From Miscanthus floridulus (taxonomy: Eukaryota > Streptophyta > Magnoliopsida > Poales > Poaceae): a stretch of DNA of 64,000 nucleotides. The stretch lies in assembly GCF_019320115.1 (NCBI RefSeq), contig NC_089588.1:112378278-112442277 (forward strand). The letters run 5' to 3'. Made by a program: the position numbers and the translations under genes. Under the pieces are notes generated by a model. It did not search any database, was not told where the DNA came from, and saw only the letters and a list, made by a program, of their open reading frames with translations. Positions 11,565-21,299 of this stretch are shown in pieces. Each line of letters begins with the position of its first letter. The first letter of the stretch is position 1.

Positions 11565-11652
11565 GATGCCATTTGGATGCTTCAGTAACATTAGTCATTT
11601 CGTTATATTCCCAAGAGCTGGCGCGGGCCAATAAAAGTCAGCATTTGGTTCC
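11565..11652 (+). repeat. Right copy of about 90-bp direct repeat flanking CACTA fragment
   Basis: It nearly matches 10434-10525. It starts two bases after the CACTA terminus CCAGTAGTG and continues into unique sequence toward 12 kb. Confidence 0.9.
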
Positions 11653-12350
11653 ATCCGTGTGATGCCGTGTGGATTTGCCTATTCATTGGTGCAACTGTGC
11701 AAGCTAGTCGTAGTTTCGCGTATTCTAACCGCGACTTTTACATGTGCGTTTGGTCAGCTTTAGGCTACGTCAGTTATAAACAACTGTATATAAGGCAAAC
11801 CTCCAGAAGGAAACATTCTTATTATGTGGGTGATGCTCTTTCCCGTGTTGTCTGGGTAGCAGGAGGAGAATTTTGCGTCCTTGGAAGGCTGACAAGTTAG
11901 AGAGTTGTTGCTGCTTCACCATCTCCATACGTATCCTTTGACAAATGTCCGCAATGGCTTCGTCATCAGCTAATTATATGGTAAATTTCAGTATGGCTCC
12001 AATTGGTCGAAATTGAAGTTACTGACGGAAGCTGCCGAGTCCAGCACAAATGATCTTGTACGGATTGCAGAGCAGACTGCTATTCACTGAACCAATGAGC
12101 TTCAGCCTTATATAGAGAGAAATGAAGACAACAAGAAAATTAAAGAGACGGCAATTTGGACGACGTCTGATGGACGCCGGGTCGTCAAGAAACATGAACA
12201 GGTGGGCGCCTTGGCCCTTGATAGAAAAAAGAAAGGACATTAATTAAGCCCATGGGCCATGGCGGCAATGAGGCCCGTCTCTATTTTCTCTCCTCGTTGA
12301 CCAGCATTGTTTTATGGAAAAAAAGTTTTTATTGACCCCTCAACTTTCGC
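11653..12350. other. Intergenic, probable NLR-A upstream region
   Basis: No gene is recognised. It contains TATA-like boxes on the plus strand (TATATAAGG at about 11787) and on the minus strand (12107-12115). No long frame or repeat is evident. Confidence 0.4.
12107..12115 (-). promoter_or_regulatory. Candidate TATA box upstream of NLR-A
   Basis: The minus strand reads TATATAAGG here, pointing toward NLR-A about 2 kb away. Removing the CACTA fragment and one flanking repeat would place it about 0.85 kb from the start codon. No transcript evidence is available; an upstream untranslated intron would have to be assumed. Confidence 0.3.
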
Positions 12351-12359
12351 TATGGTCGA

Positions 12360-13010
12360 ATTATATATGGCCAAGCAGACCGCACGGCATGGCAAGGCCC
12401 CGCTAAGGCATGGCCCGTGAGGTGTCGGGCTGGCATGACACGCCTAGTTAGCAGGTCATGCCCACAAGCTACCCCTTAGGCATGAACACGGGCCTTTAAG
12501 CCTTGGGTCGTGTCGGCCCGGCCCATGCGCTGGTAAGCCTGTCGTGCTCGGGAGGCCCACGTCAACATGCCTATGGGAGGCCAAGGGGGTCGTGCCGCCA
12601 TGCCCCAAGCGTGATTGGGTGCCGCGTCACCTCGCCATGCGAGGCTGATGGGGTCGTGGCATCGTGCCTGCTCGGTTGGCATAGCTGCGTGCCGAGGAGC
12701 GAGGAGAGAAACGCACAATTCAATGTGAGAGTCAGAGGGAGCAGGTGCGAGTGCGGTATGGGAGATCGAGAGTTGTGCTAGGTTTTTGAGAAACATGGTG
12801 GCGTGTATATTGTTATAGCGGGCCTTGTCGGGCCGACATCTACTCTTGCCGGGCTACGCAAACACACCGTGCCCAGGGAGCAGCCCAAGCAAGGCACGCC
12901 CAGCTGGCCAAGCCAGCACGGGCACAATGGCTATCGGGCCGTGTCATGCCTGGGTCGGGCTAAACTACCAGGCCATGGTTCATGCCCACGGGCCTCGGGC
13001 CATATGTCCA
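12360..13010. repeat. GC-rich repetitive block (GGCCCG/GGCACG-type)
   Basis: Dense short motifs such as GGCATGGC, GGCCCGGCCCATG, GTCGGGC and TGCCGGGC recur in both orientations. This composition is unlike the AT-rich neighbours and typical of a non-autonomous grass DNA-transposon family. Terminal repeats are not defined, and frames here (up to 106 aa) look spurious. Confidence 0.45.
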
Positions 13011-13612
13011 TCTTTCCAATCCTCAATTTACAAAGCTCGATTTTTACTCTCCTTAGCTTTTTAAACTGTGTTTTTGGTCTTGAATAGTCTTGGACGTAGG
13101 AATGTATGACCTCGTTCTAGCCTTAAGAAACAATAGAAATGTATGACCCTTATATTCTTGGAGTAACTTTGCCGTTACTTCCTATTGCTTTGTATGGCAT
13201 CGGAAATAAAGAATTTTGTTATTGTGACAAAACAGTTCAGTGGTTTCTTCGGTATTCATTGGATCACACGGTAGGTTAAATAGTGTTTCGACTCCATCAC
13301 ATCTCAATTCCTTCACTACCTTCAATCTCAATTAAGTCTTCAAACACAAACATACACATAATAAACAATCTAACCTTGGGTGTTCGGCTGGCACAGATTT
13401 CCACCATAGTTCGGCTGATTTCGATTGATTTAATAGTGTTCTGTAAGAGAGAATAAGCTGAAATAAGCTGAAAAAAATTCAAGATCAGATCAGCCCAACA
13501 CGCTAATCTCAAAGACATCAAACAAATTTGGTGATTGGAACATAGTACAAGGTTGGATGCCGGCTATATTATTCAGCAAAGCATAATTAAATGTCACAAG
13601 TTAATTATTCTA
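13011..13612. other. Intergenic, 3' of the UGT gene
   Basis: AT-rich sequence without a recognisable gene. It includes the probable 3' untranslated region of the minus-strand UGT just left of 13613. Confidence 0.5.
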
Positions 13613-15100
13613 TCATGAAGCACATTGGATTAGCTTCTCCAAATTCATGTAAGATGACCCACCCTTCTCCAATGCTCCATTTGCCTTTGCCTTGAGCTCC
13701 TGAGCCTTCCTCCTCCTCTGCTCCCCTACGTCACCCTGATCCATCAGCCTCTCCAAGGCCTTCGCCACTTGCTCCATACCGACCTCCGCCTCGACATCGG
13801 CTTTGCTACCGTTGGTTGTACCAGCAGTGAGGACGTTTTCTGTTGGTTTTGTCACGCCTACGGATACCCCAACACCAAGCACATCCACGATGAGCCTCTC
13901 GTTGAGAAACTGCTCAGCAAAAAGCGGCCAAGTCGCCATGGGCATGCCGGCGGCAATGGCCTCCAGAGTCGAGCCCCACCCACAGTGCGTGAGGAAGCCG
14001 CCGACGGCGTGGTGAGCCAGGATGGGGACCTGGGGAGCCCAGCCTCGCACTACCAAGCACTTGCTGTCGTCGTTGAAGCTCTCACGTAGCCACTTCTTCA
14101 CGTCGTCGGTGCCCTTGACCACCCACACGACAGGCCAAGAGCACGATGCTAGTGCCATGCCCAGCTGCATCAGCTGCGCCGGTGGCATGCACCCGGCGCT
14201 GCCAAAGCTGACGTACACCACGGACTTCGTCTCCTTGGTGTCCAGCCACTCCATGACCTGCCTCGCATCGTCTGTCATGGCCTGTGGATCAAGAGTAGGT
14301 GAGCGGCAGAGTGAGACGGGGCCAACAGCGACGACGGTTTTGCCGGTCGCCGCCGCGAGAAGCTCGCAGGAGCCGTGCTCAAGCTCCTGGAAGCTGTTCA
14401 CGACCACGCCGTCCACGGCCACGTCGAACTCCCGTATCTCCTGCATCCTCCCAGCACCCATGGTCGTCGACGGCGCAAAATGCGTCGGCAGCTGCGCACG
14501 CGAGAGCCTGCAGTCGAACGCCGGCAGGACCGGGATGTTGACGAGCTCGTCCGCCGACGAGACGGCCTCGTGCGGCCTGTGCTTGTAGAGGTACTCGATG
14601 CAGAGCAGAGGGAACGCGCCGAAACCGTGGAAGATGTAGCACGGCACGCCGAGCTCGCGCGCCATGCCGAGCGTCCACGTGTGGCACATCCCGGCGACGA
14701 CGCAGCTGGGCCGGCGCGGCATCGCCTCGCTGCGGCAGTGAAGCGCCACCGCCTCGCCAAACTGTCTGTTGGCGGCGAAGAAGCGCGGCACGTCGGCGGG
14801 GGACCGGAGGAGGTCCATCCTCTCGCAGCCCTCGGGCAGGCCGGCCTCCGCCGCTGGGAACGGGATCGCGGTGACCGTGATCGTCCCCGCCGTGCCCGGA
14901 GGTAGTGGTAGTGGTGTTGTTGTCGCGAGGTCTTCCACGCGGCTCTGGACGAGTGGGGCGTTGGCGGGCGTCGTGATGATGGTGACCGCCGCGCCGTGGG
15001 AGGCGAGGAGGCGGCCGATGTCGGTCATCGGGATGATGTGGCTGATGCTTCCTTGCCATGGAACCAGCACGAAGTGTGGATCCGCTGTTGCGCTCTCCAT
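13613..15100 (-). CDS. UDP-glycosyltransferase, family 1 (UGT73-like), 495 aa
   Basis: Cytosolic enzyme expected to move a sugar from a UDP-sugar to a small acceptor such as a phenolic, terpenoid or hormone. The acceptor cannot be inferred. Single exon of normal length. The presumed catalytic His is His21 in SHIIPM. The PSPG box runs Trp354-Gln397, exactly 44 residues, with Trp375 and final Gln397, the usual signature for UDP-glucose, and Glu380 present. Two departures: Gly376 replaces the near-invariant Asn (HCGWGS instead of HCGWNS), and the Asp that normally partners the catalytic His, expected in CxVxDM, is Gly137 in CVVAGM. These may be features of a grass subfamily rather than damage, since the frame is clean. 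The coding region is very GC-rich, typical of grass single-exon genes. Its neighbours suggest no metabolic cluster. Confidence 0.92.
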   Translation of the reverse strand: MESATADPHFVLVPWQGSISHIIPMTDIGRLLASHGAAVTIITTPANAPLVQSRVEDLATTTPLPLPPGTAGTITVTAIPFPAAEAGLPEGCERMDLLRSPADVPRFFAANRQFGEAVALHCRSEAMPRRPSCVVAGMCHTWTLGMARELGVPCYIFHGFGAFPLLCIEYLYKHRPHEAVSSADELVNIPVLPAFDCRLSRAQLPTHFAPSTTMGAGRMQEIREFDVAVDGVVVNSFQELEHGSCELLAAATGKTVVAVGPVSLCRSPTLDPQAMTDDARQVMEWLDTKETKSVVYVSFGSAGCMPPAQLMQLGMALASCSWPVVWVVKGTDDVKKWLRESFNDDSKCLVVRGWAPQVPILAHHAVGGFLTHCGWGSTLEAIAAGMPMATWPLFAEQFLNERLIVDVLGVGVSVGVTKPTENVLTAGTTNGSKADVEAEVGMEQVAKALERLMDQGDVGEQRRRKAQELKAKANGALEKGGSSYMNLEKLIQCAS

Positions 15101-17255
15101 TTCCTAGCACTAGCTCTTTGCAAATGGGTGTAGCTAGCTTTCTTGGTTCCTGTGCAGAGAGCTGTTGGGCTGTCGAGCGTTTGTTATATCCACTCCCGTA
15201 TACATATGCAAAGATATGTGAGTATGTGACCATGTAACTGGGTATGCTTGGCAGCTACATGTGGTGTCGACATGATAACAGGCGCATGTAGGAGTTGTTG
15301 GTGGTGGCTAATTCTCTGCTGCGGTGGACTTTTGCCCGGATGTGCTGGCTAGCACATGGACAAGTCCAAAGCTAGCTTCTTTGTTTTTTTTTTTTGTTTT
15401 TTTTTTGTTTTTTTTGTTTTTTTTTTGGTGCCGCTAGCTTCTTTGTTGAGTACTCCTGCCGTGGCGGACTTTTGCCGGCACCTGAACTGAGAATAACCAT
15501 GTGCTGCTGAGGTGGACTTTTCTCTACACGACGTGCATGTGAGGCCACCGTGCACACATAACCGACACACATATATCTGGTCGATGCAATCCAACACAGT
15601 CTGTATGTGTACTTTGCACTGGTGCAGGTTGTACTACAAACTGGAGTAGTACACAACCATGAACTAACCTGTGCCGATGAGCCTGCGTAATGGGTGACAA
15701 GTCATCGCAGCTCTCACAGCTCCTCGTACACGTAATCATCAACGAAAGTTAGACGTGATTTTTCAAAGGATAAACAAACAATCTGCAGAATTGCGACGGG
15801 CCACGTTGTACTGATTCATGCACAGAACAGAGCACACCAAAACAGAGCATGGGGTCACCATTGACCACTATCCTATCCTGTAATCTCATTGCACACCGAA
15901 ACAGAGCATGCTTCGCATTCGCAATAATCTGTCACTAAAGTACCCGTGTTTTTTCCCCCGTTCCGCGTTTGCAGTTTCGTCAGGCCAGAACATTGGCCTA
16001 CGGCCTACCAGTCCCCAGGGGAAGATCCCAGATTGCACTGCCACCGCATCATTGAGATCAGCAAGCGGCAGTAGTAACAATTTCGGGAAAAAATGACTTC
16101 AACTTGTTGGGTTTGGGTTGATCAAAAGGCTCTAGCTCCAGCAGCTCTAGATTCATGAAAAACATTTCCAGATCCAACTTTTTCAAGCCAAACACTACCA
16201 CACCCACGTAGATCCACAATTTAGCGGCTCCACAAAAAATCCATAAATATACCCCCGATCCACAGATTTCATGAAGCACTTCAAGAGATGCTATGAAAAA
16301 CCACCAGATTAATGGAATTGGGGAAGATTACCCATCATGCCACTAATTACCAAAAGGTATGTTCTTTCCTTCTCTTGTTTCCCCATGTCAACCACATACG
16401 TCGCACGTGAGCCGCTGTTCCTGGCTTCATCTCGTCGCCGCTCCTGCCGCTAACCGCGGCCATCTCCACTGGTGTCGGTGCACCCCCGTCCCCACTGTGG
16501 CTGGTGGCGCTCGGCAGGCTCCACCGGAAGCTCTTGCCGTGCCCACCATGGCTTGTCGCCCCGCCGCCGGCCACGCGTGCCTGCTTCGTGTGCTCCAGTC
16601 ATCATCTCGCCATCGACCGTGAGCTCTAGTGTGCTATGCTCTGAACTAGGAAGGGGAGGAAAGATGGGATGAAGAGCGGATGCGTGGGCTCAGGTGCAGT
16701 GAGATAGAGGGAGATAACTCAGAACTGAAGCTATACCAAATACGTGGGATGAAACCTAGGTCCACGATGGAGCTACTCTATAGTGGATCAGATGATCTAG
16801 ATCTATTTTTTAAAAGTTAGAGCTCTCCAAAGAGACCCTAAAACTAAGCCAAACGGTACGTGTCCTTTGAGGCTTGTTTGATGCACTTAAAACCACCTCA
16901 ATCCATATGAGTTCATATTGATGGGATTGAAAGTTAACTATTTTTTTTATCATAATTTAGATACGAGTGTAGCCACACAAACTAGAATAGGACAGTGGTG
17001 GATGCAGCCAAATAACAAACACTTCGATGCAATGATTATCGCCACCACAAAAACCTGTTAAGCTCCTTGCGTAACTAATAGTCATAAATTATCATTTAAG
17101 TTTTATACTAATTTTATAAGGATAGGATAGAACATACAGGGAGTTTTTAAATATATGGACATATTTTACTAATTTATTCATATGGCTAAAATTTTCTTTT
17201 ATATATGTTTTCATACGAGAGGTCCAATAAATTCATGTGAATCGAAGCAGAATTA
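15101..17255. other. Intergenic with T-rich tract and possible non-autonomous DNA element
   Basis: Contains the UGT 5' region, a T/G-rich tract at about 15383-15427 and duplicated GTGGACTTTTG phrases (about 15325 and 15467). At about 16080-16860, sequence rich in AGCTCCAGCAGCTCTAG, bounded loosely by TTTGGG/CCAAAC motifs, resembles a hAT-like non-autonomous element. No coherent host gene is seen. Confidence 0.35.
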
Positions 17256-18225
17256 AGCCTCGTTTGGCATAGCTCAACTTTACCCATAAAGCTTTTTTTT
17301 TTTTGTTTTAGCTTCAAAAGCAGCTTTCTATGTGAAGCTAAGCTGTTTTGATCTCCTGTTTGGCAAAACAAGTGCGTATGATGTTCCAAATGAAAAAATA
17401 ACTAAAATGCCCTTTGTTTTTCTTTTTCTTTCTTTTTCTCATCTCCTCACGGTTTTTTTCTTGTTCGCTCTTCTTCTTCCCGAGCGCATCCGGCGACGCC
17501 CGTCTTCCTCCCGATGCTTGGTTCGGGCGGCGTCCACGCATGCCTCCGGCGGCCGAGCCGCTCGTGCCCGGGGGCCGCGTCCCCGGCGGCAGCGCGCCCT
17601 GGCGGCCGTGTCCCCGGCGGGCTGCGCCCCGGTGGCCGCGCGCCCTGGCGGCCGTGCCCCGGCGACCGACCTGCTCGTACCCGGTGGGCTGCGTCCCGGT
17701 GGCCACGCGCCCTGGTGGCCATGCCCCGGCGGGCTGCGCCCCGGCAGCCGCGCCCAGCCCCGCGTCCCCGCGGCCGCATCCCAGCTCTGCCCCGGCGGAC
17801 GCGCGGCCTATCCCATGTCCTCGGCAGCCGCGCCTCGGCCCCGCGTCCCCGGCGCCTGCGGCCCGTCCCTGCGCTCCGGCGGCCGCGCCCCAGCCCGGCG
17901 TCCCTGCGCTCCGGCGGCCGCGCCCCAGCCCGGCGGACGCGCCTTCGACCCCGTGCGCGCGTGCCCGGCGGCAACCGTGACCACGCCAGCGCTTCACGGG
18001 GCAAATCTGCCACCTACCCAAATTAGGGCCCACTTACTTCAAATGAAGTTGGGATAAACTATTTTTTTTTACTTCATCCCAACTCATCTCTTCGAGGAGA
18101 GAAAAAATAGCTTCACTCGTAAAACTATTTTGAAAAAAAAGGTTTAATAAAAAAAACAACTCACAACAATTTATAAAGTTGTTGGTGAAGGTGTGCCAAA
18201 CAGGCACCTCGGATGCCTATTTCTA
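17256..18225. mobile_element. Possible TIR element with GC-rich minisatellite core
   Basis: The left edge GCCTCGTTTGGCATAGCTCA and the reverse complement of the right edge (CCGAGGTGCCTGTTTGGCAC) share a GTTTGGCA core. Both are followed inward by AGCTT-, AACTT- and TTTATAAA-like sequence, as in non-autonomous grass DNA elements. The core (17460-17990) is over 75% GC and made of degenerate CCCGGCGGCCGCGCCCC repeats. Frames up to 241 aa on both strands are low-complexity and I do not call them genes. No target duplication was found. Confidence 0.4.
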
Positions 18226-18690
18226 ATGCCTGGGTAACCTGGGTAACCTGAAGGAGTATTTTACTTGCTCTATTCACAAAGTTGTTTCAAGTCATTTAAA
18301 ATATAAGTATTTGTGACAATAAATAAATACATTATAAAAATAATTTTATGGCGTATTAAATGGTGCAAATTTCATGTCATAAATCATGATAATTTTTTCT
18401 ATGGATTTGAAAAACTTAAGAAGTTTGATTTAAAACAACTCTAAAAATTAATTTATTCAAAGATAGAGTGATTATTTTATTAGAGAAATAACTGTAGTCA
18501 CTAACTACTCGCTGAAACCTAAAATAAATGCACATTTTATACTTTGAAGCGTTAATTAATTTTAAGTTTAACGAAATATATATAAAAGTATAATAATATG
18601 TAATAAGTATATATCATTAGATTAGTTATAACATTATTTTTAAAGTAAATATATTTAATGAGACAAATGCTTAGTTTCTATTTTTAAAAT
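18226..18690. other. AT-rich intergenic stretch
   Basis: Nothing recognisable. High A+T with no repeats of note. Confidence 0.5.
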
Positions 18691-20230
18691 TGGGGCTCTT
18701 GCGTTTGTACCCTTGTTTTGTGTCGAAACTGTGATTTTGCCCCTATTTTTTTTGACTTTGTGAATTTACCCCTACTGTGCCATTCACGAAGCACCAGTTT
18801 GTCCCTGCTCCGTCATCCACCCCTAACGGTGTTAAACTTTGTACAAAAGGACATGAATACCCATGCGATTTTGCCCCTCGTTTATTATGCCTAATTGCGA
18901 TTTTGCCCCTATCTGGCCGAGGCAGGTGGGTGCTCTGTTGCTGCTGCTCTTATGCACCGATCGGTGAACCATGCGCTCTCTGTCTTTAGCCTATGTGAGC
19001 CGAGTCTATGGACAGGGGAAGAGGAAGACAGAGCCACTGACGCGCGGGGTCCACGGGGCGAGGTGGCGCGCCCTGGTTGGCCCTGGCGACGATGCTGAGA
19101 GCTGGGCATTGGGTGCCGTCGGTGAGGCGCATCTGCTCCTTTTCCTTCTGAGTGGTCTACGGAAGAGATTTGACAGAGCAAGAGAGAAGCAAGGTGGTGA
19201 GATAAGACAGGGGAGCACCAGCGACTGCCCCGGCGACCTGCGGCCGTCCTCTTCCAAAAGAGGCATCAAGGGGAGGGGAAGAGCAGAGCGCTCGGCGCGG
19301 AACGGAGAGAAGAGAGAGAAGCAGGGGAGCAGAAGGGCAAGAGGGATGGGGGAAGTAGAGCAGCGCAACCTCGAATCCGGCCAACGGAGGCGAGCGCGGT
19401 GGCGCTCGGCCTTGGGCGGAGCTGCAGGGCAGGGTAGTGGCGGCGGACGACCTTGGCTTCATCGCGAGGTGCTCGACAGCGACTCCGACATCGTCGACCG
19501 TCCGGCCATGGCGCGGCCACCGGAGATGTGGTGCTGGGGCCTAGCCGCCGGGGCGCAGGGTCAGGCTATGGCCGCTGGGGGTACGGGGATGGGGCGCTGG
19601 GGAGCGGGGCCGGGCCGCCTGTGCGTCGTGCCGAGGACGCAAACGCCGCCGGGGGAGGCGCCGTACCGAGGACGCGACCCGCTGCCAGGCGCCGGAGCCG
19701 CAGCGGCCCGCAGGCCTCCGAGATTTGGAAGGACGAGGACCGGATGAGAGCCGCCGCCTGCCACTGTACGCCGGCCACCGCACGTCCGCGCCCGAGCGAC
19801 CGAGCCACGGCTGCTTCTGAGCGCCGAACGCCCGAAGCCCCCACACCGCGCGTCGCGTGCCAAGCCCCGCGGCCCTCGCACGCCCCCACACCGCGCGTTA
19901 CGTGCCGAGCCCCGCCGCAGCCCCACGCGCGACGAGCCTCGCCGTTGGGAGCCGTTGCCGCACCGCGCATGTGCGCTGCCAACGCCGCCGCCGCCGGATG
20001 CCCCTGACGCCCCGGTCGATGCAGCCGGCCCATGAGAAAGGCATAGTTTCCTTATGGAGGCTGAATATAAGGATAAGGGGCAATTTGGTCTTTTCGCCTT
20101 TCTTTTTTCAGATTTTGAATTTTTTTAATTCATTTATTCCATGACCATCTGACAGCATCCAAACCAGGGGCAAACGGATGATTCAATTCAAAATAGCAAG
20201 GGCAAGGTCATCCAAAGTCATCGAGCAAGG
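18691..20230. repeat. Repeat unit with GC-rich interior (possible Pack-type element)
   Basis: The left margin (CGTTTGTACCCTTGTTTTG and two GATTTTGCCCCT phrases) and the right margin (GGGGCAATTTGGTC, CCAGGGGCAAACGG, AGCAAGGGCAAGG) are related in inverted orientation. They enclose a GC-rich interior (19000-20020). This layout is seen in Mutator-like elements carrying captured sequence. Frames in the interior (up to 258 aa) show no domain I recognise. The class is a guess. Confidence 0.35.
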
Positions 20231-20234
20231 TCCC

Positions 20235-21290
20235 AATGCCCGACGATTCATGTGATGCCTCCCAAACTGATTGGCATCAATCTGTTTATCAGTTTAGGAA
20301 ATCAATAGAGGCGATTGGACATGCAAGCTAAGCATGATGGAGATGCACATCCTTTTCATTGTAATAAGACACTTTCCATGGATGAAACTCTGGAATTAAA
20401 TATCCAGCCATTTGTATTCGGACGGAACAAGCCGATTTGACTATTAGAAAAAATGTGATAATCGGCGAACCCAGGGAATCAAGGAAGGGAAAGAAAGTCT
20501 TAGTTCGTGAGGTGGTGCTCGAAAAGTCCAATGGGAATCGGGAGAGCCTCAAGATCACTATCAAATCTTCCACGCTCGGGGGGCAAGCCCAAATTCCCAT
20601 GGACAAGCAAAAATCAGCGACACCAATTTTCGAAATCGGTCAAGCTGTCTATATACAAAAATTGCAGCACACATGTAAAGATGGAGAGTGGATTCCTTAC
20701 CCATTACTACGCCAAATTCCTCACCGTTGGAGGATGCCTGTTGGTTTATCTCACAATGAGCAATGATGAGTCCCTCATAGCCGATTGAGCTACAGCCAAT
20801 CTAGCCCCAACAAGGCAGGACCGATTTAAGCTGGTTTTAGATGAACCTGCTAATCAGGTCCAACAAAAGGGTAAGGCATCAGCAGAGCAAGTATATGTGT
20901 TGAGGGACAAGGAAGTTCTCGCTGATCCCGTAGAAAAGTCCGATGAGCAAATAATCATCAAAATCAGCTCCGCAGATGTTCCAATCAAAGAAATTGAAGG
21001 ACCGATTGTCATTGGCAATCTGGACCAATTTGACGCGGAGAAAATATCCAGGGGCATTGTTGTTAATGATCATAAGGCCCATAGTAGCACATCGGCTCTT
21101 GAGAACTTTCAACCAACATGGTGCCCTTTGGGTTTGTTGAGAATTCAAAGATGCAAACTTCAGCGTGCTCGCTGCAACAAGATCAAGCAAGAAGGGCTAG
21201 CAAAGATGGGGGAAGAAATCTTCAGCAAGATGAATCGAATTTTCCCTCATCCAATGAAGAAGGGAGAAACGACTGTCTGCACAGCCGACC
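20235..21290 (+). pseudogene. Retrotransposon gag-region fragment (Ty3/gypsy-like)
   Basis: Readable pieces at 20437-20766 (beginning about QPFVFGRNKP and containing GKKVLVREVVLEKSNGN) and 20897-21260 (ending WCPLGLLRIQRCKLQRAR). The latter resembles the PTWCPxGLxxxQRRKLQRLR phrase that I recall from grass gypsy-type gag or leader proteins. Frame breaks and stops (for example about 20765-20830) show decay. It lacks LTRs and joins copia sequence near 21.3 kb. Confidence 0.45.
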
Positions 21291-21299
21291 CCAAGCCAG

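Noticed and set aside
11313..11631. Overlapping 79-92 aa frames with repeated LPSV/RVFF motifs
   Set aside because: Translations of CACTA subterminal GCCGAGTG repeats.
11667..11900. 77-aa plus-strand frame after a TATA-like box
   Set aside because: No homology recognised and no splice or length support. It is likely chance.
14375..15233. Long frames of 120-284 aa on both strands over the UGT gene
   Set aside because: They overlap the UGT frame, have Arg/Pro/Ala-rich composition from GC-rich codons and no domain. The UGT frame has a complete conserved fold signature.
17332..18057. Frames of 188-241 aa on both strands in the GC-rich block
   Set aside because: Low-complexity Pro/Ala/Gly/Arg repeats arise from a degenerate GC minisatellite and are open on both strands. 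No domain or splice support.
18971..20033. Frames up to 258 aa in the 19-20 kb GC-rich interior
   Set aside because: Compositional; several overlapping frames on both strands, none with a recognisable domain. They lie within a repeat unit.
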